Of a stretch of DNA of 46,837 nucleotides, positions 34,590-45,308 are shown piece by piece (the first letter of the stretch is position 1; the number at the start of each line of letters is the position of its first letter). The stretch is from Guillardia theta CCMP2712 (Eukaryota > Cryptophyceae > Pyrenomonadales > Geminigeraceae), in contig NW_005434605.1 in NCBI RefSeq assembly GCF_000315625.1, forward strand, positions 294,401 to 341,237, written 5' to 3'. Both the position numbers and the translations under genes were made by a program. Below the pieces are notes generated by a model, which worked only from the letters and a program-made list of their open reading frames with translations, did no database searches and was not told where the DNA came from.

Positions 34590-36140
34590 ATGAGGGCGGG
34601 TTTGGCGGTAGCGCTTGTGCTGGCACTGGCGCCATGGCGGACGAGCACGTTCGAGATGGAGTGGAGCGAAGATGCTCTGAGTCTCTTCCACCAGCGCCAC
34701 CGGCTCAGCCAGCCTGAGCTGGAGGTGGATCCCCGCGTGCAGGCTCGGATGGACAAGTGGGCGACTAGGTGAGGCAGGGAAGGGGTAGGTACTGACCGTG
34801 GCGGCAGGTACATGATCGAGGGCATGAACGATGTGATCGGATGGTTCGACCTGCAGGCTCTGCTCGTCCTCCGAGTCCTTTCGGCGCATCAGATCAAGAA
34901 AGGGGTGGAAGGAGGTGTGGCGGAGATAGGAGTCCACCACGGCAAGGTCCTGCAGAATCCTCGTGCATCTCCTCCTCCTCCCACCCCTCTGTTCTTGCCC
35001 TCCCCCAAACCCTCTGTTCTTCTCCTTCACCCGCACCTCATTTCTCTTCTGTTCTCCTCCTCCACCATTACCACCTCTTTCGTTGACGCTGTCATGATCC
35101 CCCACAGACCTTCACGGCCCTGAGCCTCATGAACTTGGACGCTGGGAGGCAAGGAGGACGAGCTGTCGCGATCGACGTCTTCGAGGAGCAGGATCTCAAC
35201 GTGGATGGATCGGGAGAAGGCGACCGGCAGGAGCTCTTGCGAACGCTGGAAAGATGGTGGATCATGCTGCACGATAGGAAGGAGGCTGAGACGCTTCTCT
35301 CCCCTCCAGGTGCGGGGATGTCTGCGTGACACCAGACAAGCTCGCCATCCTACAAACCGACTCGATGATCCTGCAGCCTGAGCAGGTCGGATCCTTGACG
35401 GAGGAGCCGCTGGCGTCTGACGAGCCCAGGTGCTGCAAGCGAACGACAAAAAGAAGCTGCGGATCTTCTCGATCGACGGCTCCCACACGGCTGAGGCCAC
35501 ATACAACGACCTGTCAATCGTAACCGGAGCCTCTGCTGCGACAGCTCCTGATGAGGCTGACAGGCGGCTCGCGTGCTCGCACAGGACGGCATCATTATGG
35601 TGGACGACTTCTTTGCTGAGGGGTCAGAGACATGTCGCCCTCCTAACATCGCACACTCACTCGGGAGCAGGTGGCCCGGCGTCTCCGAGGGAGTCATGAG
35701 GTTCTACTACAACCAGTCGAGCCTCGACGAAGCCCCGCTTGTGCCCTTCTTCGTGGGGTTCAACAAGGTCGGCCTCCTCCTCGATGGCCGTGCTGTTGGT
35801 GAGGACCTTGCTAGGTTCTGTTCGCGCGGGAGGAGGTCGCGAGCGAGTACATCGACAAGCTGTGAGAGGAAGGATCCTGCCAGCTTCCGGTGACGGTCAG
35901 CCGCAGGGTCTCGGAGAAGGACGTGATAGGCGATGATACGATGAAACTCAAGACGCAGACGATGTTGGGAAAGCCGGTGAGAACTTCCTCAGCCGGCATG
36001 ACGACAGCTTCTGATGCGCCAGCAGATTATCGTGATGTCCGAGGAGGTTCAGTGCCGCAAGAAGAAGCGAAGCTTGTGAGGGAGCTTGTTGCTTCCCTTT
36101 TCAGGAGCCTTGACATCGTCCGTTGCAGGCTCCCCGGTGA
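34590..36140 (+). CDS. Class I methyltransferase-like protein with signal peptide (multi-exon)
   Basis: Exons in exact phase: 34590-34768, 34808-34946, 35108-35256, 35310-35385, 35430-35519, then from 35564, with later exons to the stop at 36138-36140 (GKPAPR end). MRAGLAVALVLALAP is a hydrophobic leader, so the protein probably enters the secretory pathway. The fold markers are those of Methyltransf_24-like SAM enzymes: GVAEIGVHHGKTFTAL (glycine-rich motif I), AVAIDVFEEQDLNVDGSG (acidic motif II), LRIFSIDGSHTAEATYNDL, then LAQDGIIMVDDFFAEG and WPGVSEGVMRFY. The substrate is unknown; relatives act on sugars or small molecules. Alternative: a catalytically silent family member. Confidence 0.75.
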
Positions 36141-36416
36141 AACATGCCCGGCAGGGTATCAGTGCTCGTGACGAGATCGCGGCAGTCAGCGATCTCGTTG
36201 GTTCTAGGGGTGAAAAAGTTTAACTCTTCCTGTCGGAGGGGAGGAGGACACAGAAAATGTACACTAGAAATTGGCAGGAGGAGGCATCGGACGCTCAGCA
36301 TCCCTCCCATTCGAGTGCCAATGGTTGTGATTGACCTTGTACCCCCCACGTCTCATCTTCATCGGTCCTCTCCGTCCTTATATGGCAAGAGAGGGGATCC
36401 CTCGAATAGCTCCTCC

Positions 36417-38399
36417 TCAATGGACCGGGTTCCATGGGAGAATCTTCCCCGTATCTGTGCCGAGGAAGAGGATCTTGCCCGGTCCATTGGGCCAGGGTAT
36501 GGCGAGCATGGAAGAGATCTAGTGGAGCATTAGGCAGCGAAGGATGCATGCATGCCGTTAACCTTCCCTCCTCCGACCAGGTCTATCATCTTAGGGGAGA
36601 ACTGAACCATCTTCAATGCTCCGTGATGCAGTTGACGATCGTAAACCTTCGGGAAGGATAGGAAGAGGATGAGATAAGACAAGGGAGGGGGGAGTGGCTC
36701 ACCAAGACGCTCCCACCTGACGTGCCCATGTAGAGGTAGTGCCCGCTAAGTCTGTTCAAGTTGCCCTCGATTACTTTACCTGTTCCTGGGGCAGAACGTC
36801 AGTGAAAAATGAGGAGGAGGAGGAGTGTTTCGAATGGGTGGTGTGACAGGTATAGGACGAGGAAGTATAGTGGGAGGGGTGCCCATGGTGAAAAGGGCAA
36901 AGGAGTCAAGTGATCAGAAGGCTTGCCTGGGGGCGAGAGGTCCATGCAGAGGAGGCGCTCCCAATCGCGTGCGAGGACTCCAAGGTTCTGAAGGGCATTC
37001 GTTTCTGCAGCCTGCAAGCCATCAAATTGGTAAGAGGAGTTGCTAGCTACTTGCGAAATGCTTGATGGTGGGAGATCATTTGAGGAGCGAGCAAGGGGAC
37101 TGAAAATCAGCATACCAGTTTCAACGTGAAAGCCGCGAAGCTGGTTCTGTTTTGTCATGTATCAAAACCACTGTAGAGAGAGGGCGCAGCAGACTCACCC
37201 GCGTTGAGAGGAGCCGGTCTCACCCTCTGAGCAAGGCTTCCAGCACTTGAGGAAACCATCATGACTGCATGTGAAGAGCACGTCCTCCAACTCTCCTTCC
37301 TCCCTCGGCGACCACTTCATGCCGGTGATGCGGCCGTCATGCGCCTGCACGATGCTGGGCTTTATCAACTGCACCTCGTCCCCTCCCTGCAGAAGGGACT
37401 GAACGTTCCACACCATGAGCCTGCCCCTGATGTCCCCGCTAAAGAGCAAGTGCGAAGAGCAGGAGAGGCTTAGGATATCCGCGTCTGACTCGAGGTCCCC
37501 CACATGCTCCACCTCTTCCCCCTTGTGCCTCCAGACCTTGACGAAGTTGCAGCCGCACGTGAAGACGAGGTCCCCGCAGCATGCTATCGCTCGCACCCAT
37601 CCCGTGTGGTCCGGCATGTCGTATTTCTTCCTCAGGCCGTCTCCTGCCACCTCGTTCGATTCAACTTTTCCATCACCTCCTTCCGTGAGCCTGGCCTTCA
37701 GTTTGCCCTTGTCATACTCCCAGCACTCTGCTTTCCTCGATTTGCCCCTTCCCACCCAGAGCTCACGCCCGACGCACTGCAGGGAGAAAATGCTCCTGTC
37801 GTCGGCGGACATGGTGACCGTCCCGTAGGGCAGGAGTTTAGGAGGAGGGTCGCTGTACCTCCCGTACGCTTCAATTCCCTCAGTCACGTTCAGCTGCCAT
37901 AGCCGGAGTGTCCCGTCATGAGCCCCCGAAGCGAGAACGACTTTCCTCCCATCAGACGAGTCCAGCGGCAGGACGGCGAGGGCAGCAACACTTCCGTTGA
38001 GGTGCATGGCAGTGTTGAATGTCTTGGGTGCGCTCAACTCCCTGGTCAGCTCCTCATGCTCATCCGAGAGGTTCTGCTCCTGAAGACAAGCCGTCAACCT
38101 CAGAGCACCGGCACATGTCGACTCACGTATCGCTTCAGCTTGAAACGAAGGAAGTTCCTCTTCGGAGCCTCCTCGCTCGAGGCGGCGAGACCTCGGCACC
38201 CCGTTCGTTCGACGGAGCCATGTCTGCCTCGACGACGAACGACCTCAGCAGCTTGCCAGCTGGACACAAACGAGGAGGGCGGGCATGATGCGGCACGCAG
38301 GTGGGCAAGGCGAGATGTGCCTGCCAGGAGGTTGAAGGTGGAGGAAGGAGATAGGGAGCATGAGAAGAGGAGGAGCATCGGGAAGGGGGAGCTTTTCAT
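36417..38399 (-). CDS. WD40-repeat protein (multi-exon, 5' end uncertain)
   Basis: The main exon (about 38085-37199) starts EQNLSDEHEELTREL and holds WD units: GSVAALAVLPLD...SGAHDGTLRLWQL, DHTGWVRAIACCGDLVF...GCNFVKVWRHKG, LSCSSHLLFSGDIRGRLMVW, HDGRITGMKWSP...TCSHDGFLKCWKP. Downstream exons carry the rest of the propeller: GTSFAAFTLKL, NLGVLARDWERLLCMDL, LSGHYLYMGTSGGSVL, VYDRQLHHGALKMVQFSP, and the last exon MLAIPWPNGPGKILFLGTDTG ending in NPVH at 36417. One junction (about 36930) seems to use a GC-AG intron (CCCAG|GCAAG). The preceding exon ends NFLRFKLKRY and is open back to a possible ATG at 38399. A scaffold role is likely; the ortholog is not recognised. Confidence 0.68.
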
Positions 38400-38429
38400 C
38401 CTGTACTTGTCGTGTATGCGATCGCCCCT

Positions 38430-38825
38430 TCAGTTCTTTGGGCTTGTTGGGAGCAGGCGGTAAATCGGCAGGAGGAAAGCGAGGGCGGCTAAGCAGAGGA
38501 TGACGAGCCCTGTCGCCCTCCAGATCCCGATGGAGTGAGAGAGCAAGGAGAGAAAGAGGGAGGCAGCAGCCCCTGCAGCGATGGATCGGTAGGACTCCCA
38601 CAGCAGCGAGAGGAAGGTGACGAAGAAGATAAGCACGGAGAACTGGATCTGTTGCGCGCGATCAGCATGGACAGAAGTGGAGCAGCGCCAAAGTACCGAG
38701 CTAAAGAGCGCTCTCTCTCCCAGGAAGTACAGAAGCGCAAGGCCGGCGACAAGAGCGATCACGACTTCGAGCAGCACACGAGTCAGCACAAGACCACACC
38801 AATGAGCTCGTATGACACCCATCAC
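38430..38825 (-). CDS. Small four-TM membrane protein
   Basis: One uninterrupted frame of about 130 aa begins near 38825 (GVIRAHWCGLVLTRV...) and ends PTSPKN. Four hydrophobic segments are visible: LVLTRVLLEVVIALVAGLAL, QFSVLIFFVTFLSLLW, AAGAAASLFLSLLSHSI and LVILCLAALAFLLPIY. Short polar loops lie between, including a basic and cysteine-containing loop after TM1. I recognise no family. It is intronless, sits between the WD40 gene and a CACT-rich spacer, and may have an upstream exon that I cannot see. Confidence 0.5.
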   Translation of the reverse strand: MMGVIRAHWCGLVLTRVLLEVVIALVAGLALLYFLGERALFSSVLWRCSTSVHADRAQQIQFSVLIFFVTFLSLLWESYRSIAAGAAASLFLSLLSHSIGIWRATGLVILCLAALAFLLPIYRLLPTSPKN

Positions 38826-38834
38826 TCATGCCTG

Positions 38835-39000
38835 CCTCCCTCACTCCCTCACTCACTCCCTCCCTCCCTCCCTCCCTCACTCACTCACTCACTCACTCAC
38901 TCACTCACTCCCTCCCTCCTTCACTCACTCCCTCACTCCCTCCCTCACTCACTCCCTCCCTCCCTCCCTCACTCACTCACTCACTCACTTCCTCCTCATC
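38835..39000. repeat. (CTCC/CACT)n tetranucleotide tract
   Basis: Mixed CTCC and CACT tandem units fill the spacer between the four-TM gene and THOC6. The serine/histidine/proline-rich open frames over it are repeat artefacts. Confidence 0.9.
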
Positions 39001-39231
39001 CTCTCCTTCGCCCCCGCCCACCTCCCCACCGGCCCCTCACCTGCTGGCAGAGCGAGAAGCGCCCCAGCCATGCGCCTCCTCCCGGACCCTCCCTTTCTAT
39101 TTTTTTGAGGCCCTCCCTCCCTCCACCGCACTATCCTTCCCTGATCCTTACTCTATCCTTGACCACTTCCGCTATCCTTGACTGCCACCTACTACCTCAG
39201 TCCGTCCTTTCCCTCTCCTCCTACTCCTGCT

Positions 39232-39239
39232 GCTGCTGC

Positions 39240-39278
<39 letters not shown>

Positions 39279-39279
39279 T
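39232..39279. repeat. (GCT)n(GCC)n microsatellite
   Basis: About 5 GCT and 11 GCC units in the spacer downstream of THOC6. Confidence 0.9.
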
Positions 39280-39482
39280 ACTCTTTCATCGTCACCTACT
39301 CTTTCATCGTCTCCTTCTCCTACACCTGTGATCCAACCCTTACTCTCTCCCTTGCTTCAAGAGATGTGCAGTGGACGACGCTGGTGCACACACTGGGGAC
39401 GGCATGGAGGCTTCTGGAGTGTGGGTGTGAGGGAGAGCATTTCGATAGCCCGTCGACATTCCAAACAAGAGAATTTTACAGG

Positions 39483-41257
39483 TCATCCTACGTGGGTGGA
39501 CAACTTGAACCCGAAGTCTGCTCCCCCACGGTAGTGAATGCTCACAGAGTCCTGAGTCCCGAAAGTTGCAACGATGCCTGGCAGGGAGGGGAAACGGAGG
39601 GAGGGGAGAGGAGGGGAGGGAGGGGAGGGAGGGGAGGGGAAGAGAAACACAACATCAGGCATCCCGTCCATGAACAGAGCACGAGTCTTACGGGAGTCCA
39701 ATGAGTCAGGAGGAGATTGAAGGTCGACAGGCCTGTGTGCAATGCCGTACATCGAGGGCTCGTCGGTCTTGACACGGCTAGAGCAGGCAACGATCAGAGC
39801 CAGTGACAGGGGCCGCACACTCCCTGACCTGGCCAGCGTCCCCGACCGCGACCAGATGTACATGGCTGGCTCGGCGCCTGGGATGAGGCCTGAGGTGAAG
39901 AGGATAGGGAAGAGGGAGAGGTACCTGCACTGATGATCTTATCCCCACAAAACGTCACGGCCTGTGAAGCAACAAGCGTTATCAGCCGTCAGCCAAACGT
40001 CAGCTGCGGGCTCCCTACCTGCACGTCGCCGCATGAAGGCATGGCAGCGACCAGCTTCCTGCTTCCGAGGTGCCACAACCAGACACATTTCCCTCCTCCT
40101 CCCGCCGCCACCCAGTTGCTCTTCTCAACGTCGACCGCTCCCACGAACTGACTGGCACCCGGGCCGTTGGAGACGGGGAGGAGCTCCCCAGCCCTCTTGG
40201 AGTCCCTGCTCCCTTGTCACAAGGCTCACAACCCTGAAACCTTGACGCTCAACCTCAGGTCCCACAGCAGCACCTTCCCGTCCTCGGCTCCCGTCACAAA
40301 AAGGTTCTCATCCTTGCACTGCACGCAATGCAGGTACTTGTCGTGTCCTTGGAAGGTCGCCTTGACCTTGAACGTCCCACTATCCCACGCATACGCCTTC
40401 GAGTCTCCTGCACCGTGGGGCTCAGATCAACTTCTGCACACAGCACACCACTGCTCGCCCATCACCTGCTGCAGAAATGAAGGTTGACCCCGAGGTGTTC
40501 CGAGCGAGCCCGTTGGTCTCAGCCACGGGCAGAGTTGCCCCCCGCCCCTGCCTTGAGTCACTTCATATCTCAGCACCACGAGACTCACGATGCAAATCTG
40601 GGGTTGCACGAAGCTGTCGATCAGCACAGCTTTGGCACCGAGCAAAGAATCTGCCTTCCATGCTCGCATGCCATCGTCGGACCCTGTGAGGATTACCTGT
40701 CCAATTCTCAGTGCAAGCATGCTAGGATTGGCGGGATACATCTTTGGAAAGAGACAGCATGCAGAAAATCGAGCAATCATGGAGTTTGTGGGTAAACGCG
40801 GGGCTGGGTTTGCAGTCTCTTCCTGCAGATTCCCAAAAGGACGCGTTCAACATTCTGAGGGAAAGTCAGATTGTCAGAGGAAGAGGGTCTGCACGAACGG
40901 GTCGATCTCCCAGACCAGCATTTTTCCTTCAGATCCTGCAGCATGACGAGTCACTCTACTCAGAGACAGCTCCATGCTCTCTTGGCCCTCTGTCTGGCAC
41001 GACAACCTCGCACTCCGACACAACCCCCCAGGTCAACAGGGGAAAGGGGAGTTCGGAGAGCAAAGCAGGAGGCTGCTTCACAGTTGATGACAAGAAGAGA
41101 AGCAGGCAAGGAGCAGGACAAGCAAGCCGTCTCAGCCATCGCCCTCACCTGCTGCCAACACATGTCGCTCTACGAACATCCCCGCGAAGAGCGTGCCCAT
41201 GGCGCCGACTACCTTCCCGGGCCACCCGGGCCACCCGGGCCATCCGTCAGCCGGCAT
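39483..41257 (-). CDS. THOC6: THO complex subunit 6 (WD40, multi-exon)
   Basis: From a candidate ATG at 41257 (MPADGWPGWP...) the exons give a beta-propeller with THOC6-like order: GAMGTLFAGMF, RHVLAAGSEGKMLVWEIDPF, ALRIGQVILTGSDDGMRAWK, DSKAYAWDSGTFKVKATFQG then HDKYLHCVQ and FVTGAEDGKVLLWDLR, FVGAVDVEKSNWVAAGGG followed by KCVWLWHLGSRKL, AVTFCGDKIISAG, AMYIWSRSG, and the end VATFGTQDSVSIHYRGG to 39483. The GHxxYIHC, GxEDGxVxLWD, WxxxGGGxxxxLWHL and final FGxxxSV-type strands are those of THOC6. It dimerises or tetramerises THO within the TREX complex for mRNA export. The second exon junction and the 39560-39740 region (GGGA-rich intron) are approximate. Confidence 0.8.
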
Positions 41258-41421
41258 GCCGCGCACTGAACTCTGAGCTACTAGCCCCCAGGAAAGCGGG
41301 GGGATGAGGGACCGCGTGACCCGAATTGAATCTTTCTGTTACAGTTTTCTCGGGATGTAACGGAGTGTTAAGTAAAAGAAGTTTTTTTAGGAGGAGACTC
41401 GTGCGCGAGCGTAGCGGCAGA

Positions 41422-42564
41422 ATGAAGGTAAGATGGGCAATGGTGTCGCGCTCGTGGGAGGATGGGCGGGAAGAGGAGGATATGAAGGGTTGTGAGATGA
41501 ACTTGAAAGTATGGTAGATGGTTGCTTGTGGTCATTGTTGTTGTATGCGGTCCAAATCCTGTGCGGATCGCATCACGAGATGATCGATGATGTGGCGATT
41601 TAGTATCAGTCCTTACGGTGTGTGGGAGGCTTCTATGCTTGATAGCAGGATGCAGTGGTTGAAATATGTGTATATGCAGTATGAAGTCCGTGTTTACATC
41701 TTGACTCATTGCTTTGTAGTTCAACATCGCGAACCCTGCAACTGGCTGCCAGAAGGTGCTGGAGGTCGAAGATGAGCGCAAATTGTAAGTAGTCTACCTT
41801 GATGTTGTTGTCCACCTCGCATGTCTTATTTGTGGGAATCAGGCGCGAATTCTACGACAAGCGCATGAACCAGGAAGTTCAGGGTGACGTGCTTGGCGAT
41901 GAGTTCAAGGGATACGTCTTCAAGATCTCTGGAGGAAATGACAAGCAGGGTTTCCCCATGAAGCAGGGTGTCATGACCAGCAAACGTGTCCGCCTCCTCC
42001 TCAAGAAGGGATCCTCCTGCTACCGTCCCCGCAGGAAGGGAGAGCGCAAGAGGAAGTCTGTCCGTGGATGCATCGTCTCTTCCGACATCCAAGTCCTCAA
42101 CTTGTTGATCGTCCAGAAGGGTGAGGGTGAGCTCCCAGGACTCACTGGTGAGTTTTTGCCTCGCCCCTGCTTGAATCCGAAGTCTTATGTTTCGTGCAGA
42201 CACCTCTGTGCCCCGCCGCCTTGGTCCCAAGCGTGCTACCCGCATCAGGAAGCTCTTCGCTCTCGAGAAGGGTGACAAGCTCGAGAAGCAGTACCGCCTC
42301 AAGCGTGAGGTTTCTCGTGGTGAGGGCAAGAAGCCCACCATCAAGGCACCCAAGGTGCAGCGTCTCGTTACCCCCCAGCGTCTCCAGAGGAGACGTGCCG
42401 AGAAGGCGCTCAAGAAGGCTAGCCGTGAGAAGAGCAAGGAGGACGCTAAGAAGTACCACGACTTGGTCATTAAGCGCAAGAAGGAGGCCAAGGAGAAGCG
42501 TGCCGAGCAGGCTTCCAAGCGTAGATCCCAGAACTCTGCTACCAAGAGCGGTGCATCAAAGTAA
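41422..42564 (+). CDS. RPS6: 40S ribosomal protein eS6 (4 exons)
   Basis: Model: 41422-41427, 41720-41784, 41843-42147, 42200-42564, phases exact, 246 aa. The first coding exon is ATG AAG only, before GTAAGATGG. The protein opens [18 protein letters not shown] and follows the family throughout: [58 protein letters not shown]-type strand [32 protein letters not shown]. The C-terminal basic helix ends [15 protein letters not shown]. The RRS site fits a basophilic S6-kinase site, but the dense serine cluster of animal eS6 is reduced. It is a core small-subunit protein with a regulatory tail. Confidence 0.95.
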
Positions 42565-42661
42565 ACTTTTCGACTTCATTCATTACAAAGCAGAAAACCA
42601 AAGTTTCCATTCATTCGAATATGATTCCTTCGAGCATGTTTGTTCAGAGATATATTTACAT

Positions 42662-43421
42662 TTATTTTGTTACCGAAGCAGCAACAACTTGTTGTAATGT
42701 TGTGTATTCCACTTCGTAGAGTTCAGATAGGACCGGCCAGACGTTCTTCCGTGCAACAATCAAGACACGTTGGGATGTGTCAGGAGAGCACAAGTTAGAA
42801 AGTGCTTGGGAAAACGAAGGTTCAAGTCCTTGTTTGCGCTTGATTTCTAACGGCCCGATCTCGTCGATGATCAAGTAGTCCACCCTTACACTCTCATCGA
42901 GCTCCTGACGCGCCCATTTGAACACTGCCTCATCGAAAATGAATGGCCCAACGGCTACGGTTGATTCCCCGTATGTCGACGTAGCTCCTTCTGCTCACTA
43001 GAAATCAGATGATTGCAGAAGATCGCGCACTGATTCTCCACCCCCTCATGCACTCTCCTTACTGAATCCACTCGTCAGGATTTACCTTGATCAGAATGAA
43101 ATTCCATCTCGCCTTTCATGTCTTTCTTGAAAGCTTTCATCTTTTCTTTGGTCTCCTCACTTATTTCATTCAATTGGAGCAACCGAGTTTCTGAGCTCGA
43201 AATTCGTATCAAATGGCGACGGTCATCTTTGGTGGGGGCAACGACTCCAGCCACACTGCCGGTATGCAAGCATCGAGGAGGAGCATCAATATCCAAGAAA
43301 GCAAGGGATGGGGTCAAGACCTCTTTCCTCGGCGCTTGAGTTCTTCCGCTGCCTCCAAGAGGGTCGACCTGGTGGCTCCTCCTGCCTCCTCCGGGCTGAT
43401 GACGATCAGCGGTGTCGGCAT
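42662..43421 (-). CDS. THEP1-type nucleoside-triphosphatase with altered Walker A (3 exons)
   Basis: Model: 43321-43421, 43086-43255, 42662-42990, phases exact, 199 aa. The N terminus MPTPLIVISPEEAGGATRST is in the place of the P-loop: hydrophobic strand, glycine-rich turn, then STLLEAAEELKRRG helix. The canonical GK[ST] is T17-R18-S19, so the Walker lysine is arginine. Next come VAGVVAPTKDDRRHLIRI (the GGhhT..GRRhhhDI segment of the family), STVAVGPFIFDEAVFKWA, and Walker B DYLIIDEIGPLEIK, typical of NTPase_1/THEP1. The end is RVLIVARKNVWPVLSELYE. THEP1 proteins hydrolyse nucleoside triphosphates slowly. This one may be inactive or altered. Bacterial-like relatives raise the question of transfer, but introns show it is settled in the nuclear genome. 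Confidence 0.78.
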
Positions 43422-44465
43422 CGAAGGTATCGAAACTTTAGAAGTATGAAAGTTTACTCGAAAGTTCTGATGGCTGAACATGGTTCAAAGTTTGAAACTT
43501 GTTAAATATCCGTCGTGGGGGTAGGGGTGCTCAATATCCCTTTAAGTGTACGGGTGTAATGTTGTGCTATTTGGTGGGTAGGGGTAGTCAATCCTGGTTG
43601 TTGACCCTCGAACGGCGAAGTGCTGAGCCCCTCGAGGGTGGGGTGATCATGGGTAATATGGGGGGTGGGGGTATGAGTATCAGGGTGGAAGAGCCAAAAA
43701 GGTGGTTGCGGTGGGGGTCGGATGTTTGAACTAGACCTGAAGGGGTAGGGTAGTATGTTGAAGTAGCCGGTGATTGGTGGGTTCTTTATATATGAAACAT
43801 GGGGTCCTTTGTGGACAGAAGGTAGGGTGGTAGTTTTTTGGGGTGACGAGAAGGGTGGGGTACAAGGTAGGGCAGGATCAAGGGGTGGGTAAAATTTTGC
43901 TGATGCTGCTAGTTTGGGCGAAAATGAATACACGGGAGGACAACAAAACGGCAGGATGGGAAGGAGGGGGAAGGGGATGGGAGGGGATGGGAGGGACATG
44001 AATGAAATGAATTCTATGGAATTGATAAGGAGAGCAGTAGAGAACGGGAGACGGGATGAAGAGAATCAAAGAGAAAAGAAGGACAGACCACACAAGCATT
44101 GGCAATGAATCTATCTCGAAGATGTTGAATTATCGTTGCATTTGATTGGACTCAGTCGATCACTTTATCTATGATGTTTTCTTGCCTTACTTTTTCCTGA
44201 TCACCCCGTGAGATGATGTGGCAAGGAGGGTGAGCATGGTAGAAAAGGTGCCGGGCTCCTACGAAGCTGATATGAGAGCCGTTATGTCATCCTTCCTGCA
44301 GAGCCCATGTGATCCAATGAAACTTGAAAGATATCACTTTCGATATATGCTTGCGGCCATACCTGTGTGATGTATTTCAATCGAGATCCGTGATTTGATG
44401 CCAAAACCGAGTTCTTGCTCTTTGCTAACTGTGTTTGCTTCCGCTAGTCCTGAAAGGAGTCCAAG
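43422..44465. other. Spacer with strongly G-rich, C-poor plus strand
   Basis: No gene is recognised. 43510-43900 is dense in GGGGT and GGTGGGG words on the plus strand, followed by purine-rich sequence to 44100. 44110-44460 is ordinary sequence leading to the SNARE gene. Confidence 0.5.
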
Positions 44466-45199
44466 ATGTCCGGCAATAATTGGGGAGGTGGAGCAGGTTG
44501 GGACGAGAGAAACTGGGATGCAGTCCGTCAGCAGGAGCAGAAGAAGCAGGAAATTTTGGTGAAGGCTTCTCAGAACTCAGAGAAGATCAGGCAGATGGTC
44601 AGGCAAACCGACCAAACTCGTCAGGTCGCAGGAGAGACTCTCACCGTCCTCGACCAGCAATCTGGTGAGTGAAATCTGCATTGTCAAGATGATGCGGACT
44701 GAGAGTGTGGGCAGAGCAACTGAAGCGCATGCATGGGGAGGTGGACAAGATAGAAGCTAACCTGAACTTCGCTGATCGCACCATCCGAGGAATGGAATCC
44801 ATCTGGGGCTCCTTCAAGAACTACATGACAAAGGGCAACGTCAAGAGCTCACGTCCAAGAGCGGAGGCTGAAGCCGAGAAGCTAGATCAGAACAGGTCCG
44901 CAAGGCAGTCGGGCAGCACTGGAAGGAACCTGGCCGATTCTTTCAACGCCCGAGCTAACAACCAGCAAAAGGAGTACGCTTCTGACTGGAAAGGTAAACT
45001 TCAGAAGCTAGAAGACCAACAGGAGAACGATCTGGATGATCTGTCGAGAATGGTTGGAGAACTTAAGGCCATGGGGAAGGATATGGGAACAACTCTTGAT
45101 TCGCAGACTAAGTCGATCGAACGCTTGTCGGACAGGACAGATGCTGTGGACTCCAGGCTGGCCAAGTCGAACATTCGCGTTAAGAAGATGCTTGGATAG
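44466..45199 (+). CDS. SNAP-25-family Qbc-SNARE (2 exons)
   Basis: Model: 44466-44664 and 44715-45199, 227 aa. Two SNARE motifs are joined in one chain. Qb: residues about 40-90, with VRQTDQTRQVAGETLTVLDQ, then EQLKRMHGEVDKIEANL, the glutamine of EQLKR being the zero layer. Qc: the last 55 residues, NDLDDLSRMVGELKAMGKDM, TTLDSQTKSIERLSDR, VDSRLAKSNIRVKKM, with SQT the zero-layer glutamine. There is no cysteine anywhere, so the linker cannot be palmitoylated as in SNAP-25. This is like SNAP-29 and plant SNAP33 types, which associate through partners. The N terminus has GGGAGW instead of the NPF of animal SNAP-29. It should pair with a syntaxin and an R-SNARE in membrane fusion. Confidence 0.88.
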
Positions 45200-45308
45200 T
45201 TAAAGGAATTTTTTCTGTTTACAAATTTAATTCAGTATCAATAGAAGCACTTCAAAGCAGGATGGAAGCGGCCAGGATTAACGCTGCCCTGTCGTTTCAT
45301 TAACCTAC

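Noticed and set aside
38812-39181. Serine/histidine/proline-rich proteins over the CTCC/CACT tract
   Set aside because: Open in several frames only because the tetranucleotide repeat lacks stops. No flanking coding signal.
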